Source: Serilophus lunatus
Taxonomy: Eukaryota > Chordata > Aves > Passeriformes > Eurylaimidae
Direction: 5' to 3'
NCBI GenBank assembly: GCA_013399895.1
Contig: VXBA01002668.1
Coordinates: 2,286,790 to 2,350,789, forward strand
DNA length: 64,000 bases
Part shown: positions 12,601 to 23,440 of the stretch, one piece after another
Numbering within the stretch: position 1 is the stretch's first letter
How the letters are laid out: each line of letters starts with the position of its first letter
Notes under the pieces: generated by a model
What the model saw: the letters and a program-made list of their open reading frames with translations, nothing else
What the model was told of the DNA's origin: nothing
Database searches by the model: none
Position numbers and translations under genes: made by a program

Positions 12601-15386
12601 CAAAAAACTCATAAGACCCAACCAAAAAAACCTTCACCCCTACCCCCCACAATCCAAAGAGAGTACTGGAAACTTAGCTTATAATTTCTCCTGTCAGCCT
12701 ACTTCTGTCCTTTCAAGATTCAGCTATTTCATCATAATATTCAGAAATCGAATGGAGATGCCAAAAAATACACTTTGAGATCAGTATTTATGTTTTCATA
12801 TGGCAGAAATGTGCAAGATAGTAATTTGATTTTTTTTTTTTATTTTTTGTTTTTTGCCAGTTATTGAGCTCTGCTAGTCAGACTGTGGACATTGACAGTC
12901 AATAGGTTTCTTTCTGGTCCTGTTTAAGAGTTGGAGCCAGAGTTGAAGGAAGGAAATGGACCGCATTCTGTTGTGGCTATAAACTGTAGAATAATCTGAG
13001 AGTTGTGGCTAGGTGATGGAGTAGAGGGAGATGTTCTACAAAAGGAGACCTAAACCCTTTAATTTCTTAGATCTACTACTAGTTTGCATGGAATGTATCT
13101 GAGACTTTGCAGCACAGTTGGTGATTGGGTTTTCAGTTATCTGTAGCTCTAAGGTTCAGTACAAAGGGAATTACTTGTGTCCATCTGCAGAGAGATGTTT
13201 TTGGACACTCATCTTGAACATGCTTTCTTTTTGACTATTTATTCAGTGATGATAAAAAACAAGAGTTTTTTTTTAAGGAGCCTCTTGCCTTTATTGTAAC
13301 AAGCTATTTTTCTGATTTTATGTCCTTCTTTAGAATGCCTAATAAATTGACCATATTTTCTTTCCATTTGAAGTCACAGTATCCAGAACAGAGATACTGC
13401 CTTGCTTTAACTGAAGCCACTGCTTGGTTGTTTAAGACTAACTTTCGTGAAACTGCAGCTCTGTGGTTGATATTTATGTTGGTTTTCTATAGATCTTTCT
13501 GTGTTGTATTTGTGGTAGCTCTTTCCTATGTTTAATAACATAGTAAAAAGGAAATTTGCTTTTAGTGTAATGAAAGATACCACCAGATGGGAAAACTTTT
13601 CTGGCTCCAAGTACTGAGGTGACCTCAGGTTGTCGTAAAGCACTTGGATAAAGCCTTACATTTTTGAAAAGTCATTAAACTTTGTGAAACTATTTGGGTT
13701 TTGGTTTTGTTTTGTGTTACCAATAAAATTCTTGCACTAACAGAAACAGTCTTCTTTTTTTTTAAGATGCTTAAACCCCTCAAACTTTTTACTGCCTTAA
13801 ATTTCATGCTATTAAGGGATATTTTTAGCAGAAGCTAAGCTTAATTATGAAGCCATTCAGTAGTTTTTTAACACACTGAGACATAGGAAGCTTTTGAAGA
13901 AGAGAATAGTAAGTTCTTACAAATCTTTCCAAATTGACCACAGACAAAAGATAGAAACTTGTTGCAGTGCTCCTGTAGGAGGTGGAAAAGACAGATGTCC
14001 AGTTGACACTGCAGTTTGCCCTGGAAACTTACTGCTTGTAATAATCTGGGCACAATGCTGTGATTTGTGATGACCTAAATTTTTTTCAGTAGTTGAATAA
14101 ATCCAGTTCCTCTCTCTACTCCACACTGATCTTCCCTACAGAATGTGTGGGTCCCTTGCATCAATGCTTGCAGTTTCTGTTTGGGGGAATTTTTGTCACA
14201 TGCTGTTTCTTCATGAATCTTTATAAACCACCACTTTAGAAGAGAGAGCCGGATTGTCCGCACACCTCATCATTTTCTGTGCAAATACTGAAACTCACTG
14301 TTGTCTTCACATAGATTTAATTTTAAAATATGATTTCCACTTCTTTCTTCAGCATGAAGCCTCCTTTCTAGTAGATTTTTTTGTTTGAAAAAATTAATCT
14401 CTGACTATAAAGTATTGCCACAGACTTTTTAAAAATGTTAAATTCTTGGTTATATCTTAATGAAAGTATTAAATTTAATTATAGAGTAATACGTTATAAC
14501 TAGAAAGTAATATATAAAATAGATATTATCTTATTACAAATTACCTATATGCCTTTGTGGAAAAAGAACATTAAAATCAAGGATGTTTTCAAGCTTTTTG
14601 TACCAAGGCAAGAGAAGATAAGAAGCTTCTTTTTCCCCATTGCTTTGTATCAGTAAGTTGTTAATGGCCAAGCTGCTGCATCAGTTCTGATGCCTGTAGA
14701 GCTTTAGATCTCTGCAGAAAGTCATGAACTTGAGTTAGCTGTCTTGCAGTAATATGCATTGAATTATGAGTGTTAACTACAACCTTCTCTTTGCTTTTTA
14801 GAAGATGTTGGTGAACAAATTTACCTTTTTTGCAATATTTACCTAGGCACTAGGCTCTAGGTACATTTTGCAAAGTGTTTCTCAGATTTTACAGTAAGGT
14901 ACAAACTACTGAGATAACTGTCATTAATGCTGTCGTCTTTTGGACTGCTGAATGTTGGTTACACATCAGCAACAGGAAATCTATCAAATTCTTCTGAAGA
15001 ACTAAGTACCAGAACCTAGAGGTGTCCTTTTCTTAGTCTTAAACTTCTCTTATTTCCAAGATCCATTTTTCTAACATTTGACTCCCATGATTTCTGTAGA
15101 TCATTAGAGTTAAGTCCTCCCCCTTCTGCCTTATTTGCCTCAGAGAGTAGTTTCTCATGCTTGCTTCAGGTGAACAAGAGTAGGAATGTGGGTGCAGTGT
15201 GTAGCAAAAGGAAACTTGACACAGAATGGATGGCCAAGCCTAAGAACCATGACAGTCAGTGGTCAATCACTCTGTAGAAAAGTACTCCTTAGGTACTATG
15301 CATTAGCTTTCTTCAATCATCCAGGTGCTGTTATGGGAGTTACTACTTTGCAAATTAGTTTTTAACCCAAAATGTGATTGAAATAC

Positions 15387-15427
<41 letters not shown>

Positions 15428-18400
15428 CACCTATCTTATTTGATTTCATAGTAATTACTTAAAGTTGTTGAATTTTCTTGCATGAATGTGTTACAAACTC
15501 ATGTATGTGAGTTGTAACTGCTGCGATGCAGTTTTGATGCAAAACTGGAAAGCTGAGTAGGAAATGCTGAAGAATAAAGGATGTGTAATCCTTTATCCTG
15601 ATAATCCTGTATTTGTGCTAATAAGTAATGCATTTACTTAATGGTTTAAATGGGAAAGGTTAGTGCATACAGGTTCTTCTGTTTGAGAAGCTTAAAACAG
15701 TTCTGGAATGTTAATTATATTCGGTCATAATCATATATGTAATATTGCAATAAGTGAGATTCCTATTGCACTTGGTGGGCACAGTAAGTAGCATATCAGC
15801 TTTCCTTGCTGTTTGCATTTTGTCCTGTGGTCAAAAAAATTGTTACTATCCAGAAGAAAGAGAGAACTTTGGTTGGACTTGATGACCTTTAAGGTCTCTT
15901 CCAACCTTGCTGATACTGTTATAACTTAGCTTGCAAGAAAATGAAAGGCCATGGAATAGTTGCTAGGAGTGTTTAATATTGTTATCAATGTTATTCTATA
16001 ACACTTGGTTGTAACTTACCTTTATGTCCTGACAGCACGTAGAATAAAGTTCAGTCATGCACAAGTTTAGTGATGATTTTGTTATTCAAAAATGTTTCAC
16101 AATTTCAGGAAATCATGGGAACTTGAGAAAAACTTTTTAATCTTCTAAAGGCAGGTGTAAATGTGCAGTGACTGGTTTGACAGCTCACGTAGAATAACAC
16201 AGCTGAACTAGAGTGTGACTTTGTTCTAGAGATTTGTTTAGACCTCTTTCTGAAACCTGTGCTGATACTTGAGAGCTCTTGTTACTGAAAGGTCTGATTA
16301 TGAATGGTTAAGTGTAGTAATATCAGGTCTTGTGGTTTGCAGTATGTCAGGAAGAAGCAACATCAAGTGATCTCATGATTGTTTCAGAATTTCAGGAAGG
16401 TTTCAAATGGTATTTTAGTGCCCCTAGTCAGAAGTTAAATGGAATGTTTTTAATAAGTCTGTCTAGAAAGTGTCAGGAGATCATTCTGTTCCTCTATGGA
16501 TAAGATTATCTCAACCTCCTGTTTTTAGAGTAAGCAGGTTTGTTTGTTGTTTGGGTTTGGGGGGTTTTTTGCAAATAAAAAGCTAATTTATATCTAAATC
16601 CTCTCAACTGAAAAGTCTTCATTTTTATAAACTTTTAGAAGTTGCCCTGATTTAATGCAGTAGGCTGCAGACAAACTTATATCATCAGTTAAGTTTTTTA
16701 AGTGTCTTTCTCTGGTAGGTTTGATTTAAGAAATAATGAAATTCTTTTATCTTTCCTTAGTAAGTAAATTTCTATCCTGCATACCATTAGTATGCTAGCT
16801 TGTTGGGATGGTGTTTCAGGAGTTTGAAACAAAAATTAAGACCAGGAATTACATTATTGAACTTCCTAGTGTTTTCTGGTAAGTATGTAAATCTCTGACA
16901 AAGAATATTTGTCATATATGTGTGATTCCTTCAGTTACTGTTTTACCTCAAAAAACTCGATTTGCTTATTGCATCTTATGCCTGGTTCTTCAATTGAGGC
17001 AATTTGTATGATATTTGGAGAGTTTCAGGACCTTCTGTTCTCAGTTTAGTAAGTGAAATAGCAACTCTATGAAATTAATTTAAAGAAGAAAAACCATCAT
17101 TTGCATTAGAAAATGTTGTAACTAGTTAATGCCATCTAAAGAGCAATCATTTAATTACTGTTTAACTGAAAGCATATAGATAATGCAATTGTCTGCCTGA
17201 GCACCCTTACTTATCATTTTCTATTTTTGTCTTTTTATTATCACCTTTACAGTAATTTTGAAGAATTTCTACTCAGATGTATCACTATATTATGTTTAAT
17301 AAGTAGATTAAGGCTGTTGCTCAGTAGTGTGTATCCCGTGCTCCAAGATACACCTGGTCCTCACACAGGAGAAGGAAAGTTCAGAACAAAGTGTGTGTCA
17401 GCAGAGGTACTTGATATTCTGAAGAAGTATCAGAAGACCTCTGTGTGGTTGGTCATTTCATGACTTGATGAGTGAAAGTTGGTTCATGTCAAATCATCAC
17501 AATATGCTGGGTTTTAGAAATGCTGAACAGACTTCTCTATAAATGTGGGTTGTTCATTTCCAGCAAGAGTTCCATGCTGGACAATAATCACTAATCTTGG
17601 GATGAGAAAAGGAGCTGTCCTCCTCAGGATTCAGGTGCCTCAATTCACATCTTACCTGAAAAGCCATGCTTCAATATCAATTCAAGAAAGTCAGAGAGAA
17701 AGAGAAAATCACTCTTTTCAGCTGAATTCTGACCACAGACTAGCTAGGTTACAGGACTTTTTTTCTCAAACAGGGCTTTGTGACAGATGGAGTCATCCCT
17801 CTAACAGACTGTAACAATAAAGGATAATTCTTAGTAATGTACTTGAAAATGTGACTGATAATGAAAACAATAAAAGGCTGCAGTAGGTGTGGCCACAACA
17901 TCTATTACATCTTTCACTTTTGTAGTGACCATTCATAGACTCATAATTTATAGTGCTGCTCTGTGAATTAAAGGAGTTTGCCTCTTTGGTATGTTTAACA
18001 GAGAGCAGATTGTGCCCTGCAAGACTACAAACCGAGCAAGTTCTTCCTTTACATTTGCCTTTGGCTCACCAAAAGGTGCAATCACGTCATCGTATTAAGA
18101 TAAGCATTAGATACAAGAAAAATGATTGGCCTCTTTTCGGCTCTGGCTATTTACATTGCATGGTCAGCATTTCAACAGCTTGACAGCCTGACAAGCAGTT
18201 GCCCCTGGGCTAGCACTTCCTTTGGAAGCCTTTGTGTCCTCTTCTGCCAGTGTTAGACCAAAGTAATAGATATTACTATTTGTATTTATATGATGATGTT
18301 CTCCTTACTTTATCATATTCTCCCTCAAGGATTCTCATGTGTACTTTTCTTTCCCGATGGAGTATGGAAAATAAATTTATTTCTTGTACTTTGCTATTCT

Positions 18401-21400
18401 GAAAAGTAAGAATTTGTTCTACTGTAGACACATGGGGACTCTGCATTCAAGATTAAGCCTGTAATTAATTATATTTCCTCTGTTGCAAATACCAGATTTT
18501 TTCCTTTCTTTTTTTGTTTTACTATCTATCTGTCCAACAGCAAGTGAGATTCAAAGGTTATGGGTTTGCCCTTGTTCTTTTCAGAGAACTCAAAACACTC
18601 AGCATCTGTCAATATTTGTGGCCTGCTTAAGAAAACAAGGAATTAAGGTGTATTCATAACTAGGCAGATCAGATGCAACTTCCAGACGTAAACTAAGGGA
18701 GATAACTGGGAAAATTTGGTCAATGCTTCTGGTGAAAATAACCTCACATTGACTGAGGCAGAAAAAAAGATTTATTCTGTTTCCTGTAGCCAATAGTGGC
18801 CTGTTAGAGGATGAGTCAAGACACTTGAGGAAGTTCTTTGTACATTGTGTTCTTCAGCCCTGAACTATCTGCACCTCTGTGGTGGTGATAGGTGGTGTGC
18901 ATTAGATTTCATGTATGGCTGTCTACAGGATGTTACACAAGACAGCTTGTCCAGGCTCCTTATTACTCCAGACTCCTCCATCTATTGCTCCTCAGCAAAC
19001 ACGTGAACAGAGTAGTCATTGTCCTGTGCTGGGTTGTATCTGAACTCAGTAGCTGGGCAGTTTAGACTTCTGAGAGAGTGTTCTTCCCAATCCCCATTGA
19101 TGGTGTTGTGGATGCTTGAGAAGTAAGTTGAAGTACCTGTTATAATGTCTCTGAATCATGTTACCTCCGAGGGATTTCTAAGTTTTAAATGAATGCTTCG
19201 ATACTGAGGACTTCCAAGTCTTAAAATATTGTAGTCTCTTCAAAGGAATTCTGGTTGTCCATTAAAGTCTCTCAATTAGGAAGTATTATTTCCTTTAATG
19301 TCCCATTTGAATGACGGCAGTGAATTTTTGAAAATGGCAGCATCTAATCATACTTTGTCCCACTCCTGTTACTGGCAGGGCTGGCATTCAGTGTTGTCAT
19401 ATTGCAGCTGGATGTCATGTCTCTGTGTCAGGCTGAGTTTATCTTGTTATTTTCTTAGACTGTTTAGTACTATCTTTTAAAGCAAACATAATATTAATCT
19501 GCTCAAGAAACTATATTCCTTGCCTATATTTGAATAGTCTATTTTGCTTGAACATCAAGACAGTAATCTTGATTTCCTTTGATAAGAAAGCCAATGAAAT
19601 AAATGGACTTAGACAATGAAGCTGAATTCTTCATTCATCTTAGAATTCCATTTGGTTACTTCCCTGGGGAGCTTGTTCCAGTGACCAACCACTTTCTCAT
19701 TGAAGAACCTTTTCTTAATGTCTAACCTGAACTCGAGGTGGGGCCACATCAGTGCAGAGTGGAGTGGGACAGGCACCTCCCTCGATTGGCTCTGGGCACT
19801 GTCCTAGATGCACCCCAGGATATGGCTGGCCTTTTCAGCTGCCAGGGCACACTGTTGACTTGTATACAGCTTGCCATCAACCCAATCCCCAGATCTCTTT
19901 CCATGGGGCTGCTCTCAAGCTTCTTGTCCCTTCATTTGAACATATAACCAGAATTACCCTCCCAGGTGAAGAGTCCTTCAAAACAACAATCCCAAGACCG
20001 CTCTGGCATGTTCAAGTCTAGTCCTATGTTTCTTTTTTTTGCTGAAAATTCCTTTGTGGCTCAAAGTTGTAAGAGAAGGTTGTAAGAGAAGTGACAATTC
20101 TGTAAGTGCCATAAAGCAACTCTTAAAATTAGCTAATTATAGATTTCTGAATGCAGATATATTTTCAAAGGTTATTAGACATTAATTGGCAATTGATTGA
20201 ACAATAGTTCTCTGCAAGATTTTGTTTAATTTATCTCAGCTTTTGAGAAATAGAAAACACTTGTTAAACTAGTTAACATTTCTTAGTAATTTGCAGTCTT
20301 GTGCTGTTGTAATAACAAATTACATTAAACAAGGCTATCTAGGCTAGCAAATAGGTGCTCTGCTAGTGCTTCAGGAAAATGGCTGGATTTAATAATTAGT
20401 TTGTGCCTTCCCTTAACATTAGGTGGATATTCGTTGTATAAAATGTATAAAGTTTATTGGGGCATTTCACTTATTGAAATGACTAATAAAAGGTACAAAC
20501 ATTGTTTTATTTTACAGGTCAACAGCAAGGACAGGATGGAGTCAAAGTACAGCAAGCCACAATAGCTCCTGTTACCGTAGCAGTAGGTGGCATTGCTAAT
20601 GCAGCAATTGGTGCTGTTAGTCCTGATCAGATAACACAAGTGCAGCTGCAACAAGCTCAACAAGCTTCTGACCAAGAAGTGCAGCCTGGCAAGAGACTGA
20701 GAAGAGTTGCCTGCTCATGTCCTAATTGCAGAGAGGGAGAAGGAAGGTAAATGTAAACTTGATCAGTGTGTATTTTAGTATCTTATAACAGCTTGCCTCA
20801 TTTTGGCATGAAACTCTCTTACATTGCCTAGATTTTTAATGTTTTCTATTAGAAAGTATATTTGTGAGGGGGTTTTCAGGTAGGGAATTATAATTGTCTC
20901 TCTTAGCATTAAATCTTTTTTCCTAATAGCTCATAATATTTTAAAATATAACTACTTGCCTGTTTAAATATGATCTTTTTAGAGGCAGCAATGAGCCAGG
21001 AAAAAAGAAGCAACATATCTGCCATATTGAAGGATGTGGAAAAGTTTATGGCAAGACATCTCATCTTCGAGCACATCTGCGCTGGCATACTGGGGAAAGA
21101 CCATTTATATGCAACTGGATTTTTTGTGGGAAGCGATTTACAAGGAGTGATGAGTTACAAAGACATAGAAGAACCCACACAGGTTGGTCAGGCCTTTCTG
21201 TATGCATAGTACAGCAAGTCTGAATCATAGTGGCCACAATTAAAACAGTGGTATCAAAGTTCTCACTTATTAGGTTATCTGAAAATGACTCTTAAATGTA
21301 AATGAAGTAACTTTAAAAAGGGGACGTGATTTCAGTTTTCATCAATTCAAGCTGACTGTGAAATCGTATAAATAAAATGGGATCTGTTCCAGCTGTTCTT

Positions 21401-22506
21401 CTGTACCTAGGCTGGAAAAGATGACAATTTCATCCTAGATAGCTGATGTACATTAGCTTGTGCTGATCTAAAGGTAACAATTTTAGGTCAGGCATATATG
21501 ATTGGTCATGGACCAGAGTCATTATTTCCACACTTGGGCTAGCTCAAACCTTAAGAAATTTAGTAACCTAGTCCATACATGAAATTTGGTCTTTTTGGGA
21601 AGTTTCTTGAAGTTTCAAAAGAGAACTGATAAAGTAAGTTCTCTTAACAGTTCAGATTGGAAAAGTGGACATTTTAGAAGCTGAAAATTTTATCAGCCTT
21701 CATATTTCTAGCCCCAGGAGAGTGTATCCCTCTCCCTGTCCCTCCTCCCCCAATTTACAGCACTGAATGTCTAAGTACGAATGACAATTGAACACTGATA
21801 GGACCGTTTAGTATGTTGAATTTGTCTCTCTAGATGTAGATTTTATACATCCTCATGAAGCATTGGGATTCATGTTTCCAAACTCCCTTCCTGTCACTGT
21901 CAACTAAATCACAAAAATATTCTTATAAAAAGCTACCAAGTCATTCTTTGAGGGCTTTTGCCTCCTTTATGTTATTTGATTTATGGAAGTTTATGAAAAT
22001 TATCTGGCAACCTGAAATTCAAACTTCTCCTGAGAAAATCACAGCATAGCAAATAATTTTTGAGAACGTTTTAGTAGTGAATTGCCAGAAGCCTGTGGCT
22101 GAACAGAACACACCTGGTAGTCATGTAGAAAGGAAAATATTGTATCCTTTTAAAGACGCTTCAAATGTTGAACAGAATAGGGTCAGATTCAAATGATCAA
22201 GCAGAGTTCAGTGCTCTCATTCAGTTAACATTTTGTTTTTGTTCCTCTTTTAAAAAAGGTGAAAAGAGATTTGAGTGCCCAGAATGTTCTAAAAGGTTTA
22301 TGCGAAGTGACCACCTCTCAAAACATGTCAAAACTCATCAGAACAAGAAGGGCGGTGGAACAGCCCTTGCTATTGTTACCTCAGGAGAACTGGACTCTTC
22401 AGTTACTGAGGTTCTTGGTTCTCCAAGAATTGTCACTGTTGCTGCCATTTCTCAAGATTCAAACCCAGCAACCCCTAATGTTTCAACAAACATGGAAGAA
22501 TTCTGA
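560..22506 (+). CDS. SP4: SP4, Sp-family zinc-finger transcription factor (exons 2-6)
   Basis: Nuclear activator that binds GC and GT boxes. Five exons, 560-660, 1126-2671, 20518-20746, 20983-21182 and 22259-22506, join in frame to residues 4 to about 776 (human SP4 is 784) if exon 1 supplies Met-Ser plus one base. Domains in order are: Sp box SPLALLAATC (41-50); long Gln-rich and Ser/Thr-rich activation regions (about 55-610); buttonhead box with C617, C619 and C622; and three C2H2 fingers (641-663, 671-693, 701-721) with helix contact residues KHA, RER and RHK typical of Sp factors. The C-terminus ends NMEEF. SP4 rather than SP1 or SP3 is chosen because the whole protein, not only the fingers, follows recalled human SP4, and because DNAH11 lies downstream. 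All introns are GT-AG. Confidence 0.96.
661..1125 (+). other. SP4: SP4 intron 2
   Basis: A 465-base intron, GTAAAG…GACAG, AT-rich, with a poly-T run near 1028-1038. No other feature was seen. Confidence 0.9.
1126..2671 (+). CDS. SP4: SP4 exon 3 (transactivation domains)
   Basis: The exon opens after TTTATGGACAG with DSQPSPLALLAATC (Sp box) and ends GTTGCAG|GTGAGT. It spans 515 codons plus one base, residues 37-551. It is rich in Gln (QQIQIQQPQGQ near 2200-2240) and in Ser/Thr (SSSTATTTASTSLTSS near 1950-2000), the two kinds of activation region known for Sp1-4. There are no internal stops. Reading continues 52 codons into intron 3 before a stop at 2827; a retained intron would give a protein without DNA-binding fingers. 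Confidence 0.97.
4618..5060 (-). mobile_element. CR1 LINE fragment
   Basis: Begins TCATAGAATAGTTTGGATTG, the reverse complement of the bird CR1 3' end. It continues through CR1-like segments (…GGGACCTTTAAAGGTCATC…, …CTGTCAGCCTTCCTCACAGG…) to about 5060. It is 5'-truncated, lies on the minus strand and is degraded, with no open frame. Confidence 0.93.
6218..6402 (+). mobile_element. CR1 LINE 3' fragment
   Basis: Contains the CR1 tail motifs CCCAGAGAAGCTGTGGA, TGTCTGGACATGGTCCTGG and CATTCTGTGATTCTGTGA. It is plus strand, about 185 bases and 5'-truncated. Confidence 0.88.
7885..9285 (+). mobile_element. CR1 LINE, 1.4 kb, covering the end of the reverse-transcriptase ORF
   Basis: The longest CR1 copy in the window. 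It starts in sequence matching the reverse-transcriptase region (GTGGTGTCCCTCAGGGG near 8325 encodes the usual GVPQG), passes through GAGAAGTGG, CCTGGGATGCATGAAAAGAA and AGCAGGGCCATGAAAAT, and ends TGACCCAAACTGTTCTATGAA. Many stops and frameshifts mean it is dead. Plus strand, same as SP4. Confidence 0.92.
11283..11350 (+). mobile_element. CR1 LINE 3'-end fragment
   Basis: About 70 bases: AGGAGTTGGACTTGATGGTG … GGTCCTTCCCAACTCAGGAT, ending ATTCTATGATT. Plus strand. A perfect hairpin begins directly after its end. Confidence 0.85.
11351..11376. repeat. Perfect 10-bp hairpin after a CR1 3' end
   Basis: ATTGAAAAAC, six bases AATTAT, then GTTTTTCAAT. The sequence ATTTTCAAT recurs shortly downstream. 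It is AT-rich and may be chance. Confidence 0.6.
15387..15427. repeat. (GT)n(AT)n microsatellite
   Basis: About 13 GT units followed by about six AT units. Confidence 0.95.
15868..15925 (+). mobile_element. CR1 LINE 3'-end fragment
   Basis: GGTTGGACTTGATGACCTTT followed by AAGGTCTCTTCCAACCTTGC is the diagnostic CR1 3' segment, plus strand. The terminal TTCTATG repeats have decayed. Confidence 0.82.
19655..19985 (-). mobile_element. CR1 LINE fragment with an internal deletion
   Basis: Minus-strand CR1. GAGCTTGTTCCAGTGACCAA to TGTCTAACCTGAACTC belongs near the element's 3' part. At about 19,733-19,738 it jumps straight to CGAGGTGGGGCCACATCAGT, a segment that in full elements lies some hundreds of bases further on. 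It ends near GTGAAGAGTCCTTC. Confidence 0.85.
20066..20092. repeat. Short tandem duplication (GGTTGTAAGAGAA)
   Basis: Two adjacent copies of a 13-base unit, GTTGTAAGAGAA and GGTTGTAAGAGAA. This is a minor replication-slippage event in intron 3. Confidence 0.8.
20518..20746 (+). CDS. SP4: SP4 exon 4 (buttonhead box)
   Basis: Acceptor TTTTACAG and donor GGAAG|GTAAAT. It encodes the end of Gly552 and residues 553-627, plus two bases of Arg628. QPGKRLRRVACSCPNCREG carries the Cys-X-Cys-Pro-X-X-Cys buttonhead box that precedes the fingers in all Sp proteins. Confidence 0.96.
20983..21182 (+). CDS. SP4: SP4 exon 5 (zinc fingers 1 and 2)
   Basis: Acceptor CTTTTTAG and donor CACACAG|GTTGGT, a weaker donor than consensus. 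It encodes residues 629-694. Finger 1 uses C641, C646, H659 and H663 (contacts K, H, A); finger 2 uses C671, C676, H689 and H693 (contacts R, E, R). The finger 2 loop reads CNWIFCG, where I recall CNWMFCG in human. Confidence 0.96.
21183..22258 (+). other. SP4: SP4 intron 5
   Basis: A 1.1-kb AT-rich intron, GTTGGT…TTTAAAAAAG. The acceptor tract is a T-run followed by AAAAAAG. Nothing else was seen. The short intron 4 (20747-20982) is likewise plain. Confidence 0.85.
22259..22506 (+). CDS. SP4: SP4 exon 6 (zinc finger 3, C-terminus, stop)
   Basis: It completes Gly695 and encodes residues 696-776, then TGA at 22504. Finger 3 uses C701, C704, H717 and H721 with contacts R, H, K. The tail GGGTALAIVTSGELDSS … NVSTNMEEF matches the SP4 C-terminus and separates it from SP1 and SP3. 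Confidence 0.97.
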
Positions 22507-23348
22507 AAGGATCATTTATATGGACACCTAGTGCTGCACTTAAGTTTACATACCTTTCAGGATATGGAAGTGGGCTGGTAAAGTGGATTACAGAGCAGGA
22601 AATCATTTTTTCAGTCATGACTTCTGTAAGTGTTCCAAGTTGAAGGGTCAACATGGGAAGTGTACACCGGTGCAACAAGACAAAAATTTCAAAAATACGA
22701 GCAACGCAAATTGATGACTGGATAAACAGGTGGAAGAATAGTATTTCCATACTGTACTTTTTTAGTCATATGTCTGTATATTCTGTAATGATTTTAAGTG
22801 AACTTTATTGCCCTATTTTAGCACTGTATGGTAATGTGTTTATAAAACCAGATAGTATCAATGTAAAACAGGGTGGACTTTGACTAGGATTAATAGCATT
22901 TGATGAAGGTACTTTGTTTTTAACTGAATTTGTAATATTTTCGTGAAAGCATCCTTTTCCCATAAGGCTCAGCAAAACTGAATACAGGATGAACAAGAGT
23001 GGATATATTTTAGATTTTCACTCAGTCCATACAACACATCAGTTAATTTTGGCCATCTTTTCTCAAGTTTTAGAACTACTGAAATAGCAGCTGGATGATG
23101 CATGCTGTGAAGTGGTTCTGAGGTGGACCTCAGATTAATTTTGACCACTACATTATAGTAGTGTGTATAAATGACAATCAGTGTTTTAATTCCTCTCTTT
23201 GTGTAGAGAGCTAAGGTTATGTAGAATTAATGTATACAGTAGGAAAGATCAAACCATAGAAAGATATTCACGTAAGATTTTACAAAAGTAATGTTATCTT
23301 TATGTAGAGGAAAAAATTGCGTCAATTTTTGGTGATTCATTTCATTAT

Positions 23349-23440
23349 ATATGTCCCTGCCCATGGCGAGCGGGTTGGAAGTAGGGGATCTTTCAAGTCC
23401 CTTCCAACCCAAACCGTTCTATGGTTCTATGATTCTGTAT
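23349..23440 (+). mobile_element. CR1 LINE 3' end inside the SP4 3' UTR
   Basis: CCCTGCCCATGGCGAGCGGG … CCCTTCCAACCCAAACCG, then TTCTATGGTTCTATGATTCT. This is a fairly well preserved, plus-strand, 5'-truncated copy. Confidence 0.93.

Larger units (their letters stand above)
2672..20517 (+). other. SP4: SP4 intron 3 (17.8 kb)
   Basis: The intron runs from GTGAGT at 2672 to TTTTACAG at 20517. It is mostly unique AT-rich DNA. It holds CR1 fragments near 4.6, 6.2, 7.9-9.3, 11.3, 15.9 and 19.7 kb, a GT/AT microsatellite at 15,387, a hairpin at 11,351 and a short tandem duplication near 20,066. No exon-like open frame with conserved content was recognised in the long stretches between them (2.7-4.6, 5.1-6.2, 9.3-11.3, 11.4-15.8 and 16-19.6 kb). 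Confidence 0.85.
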
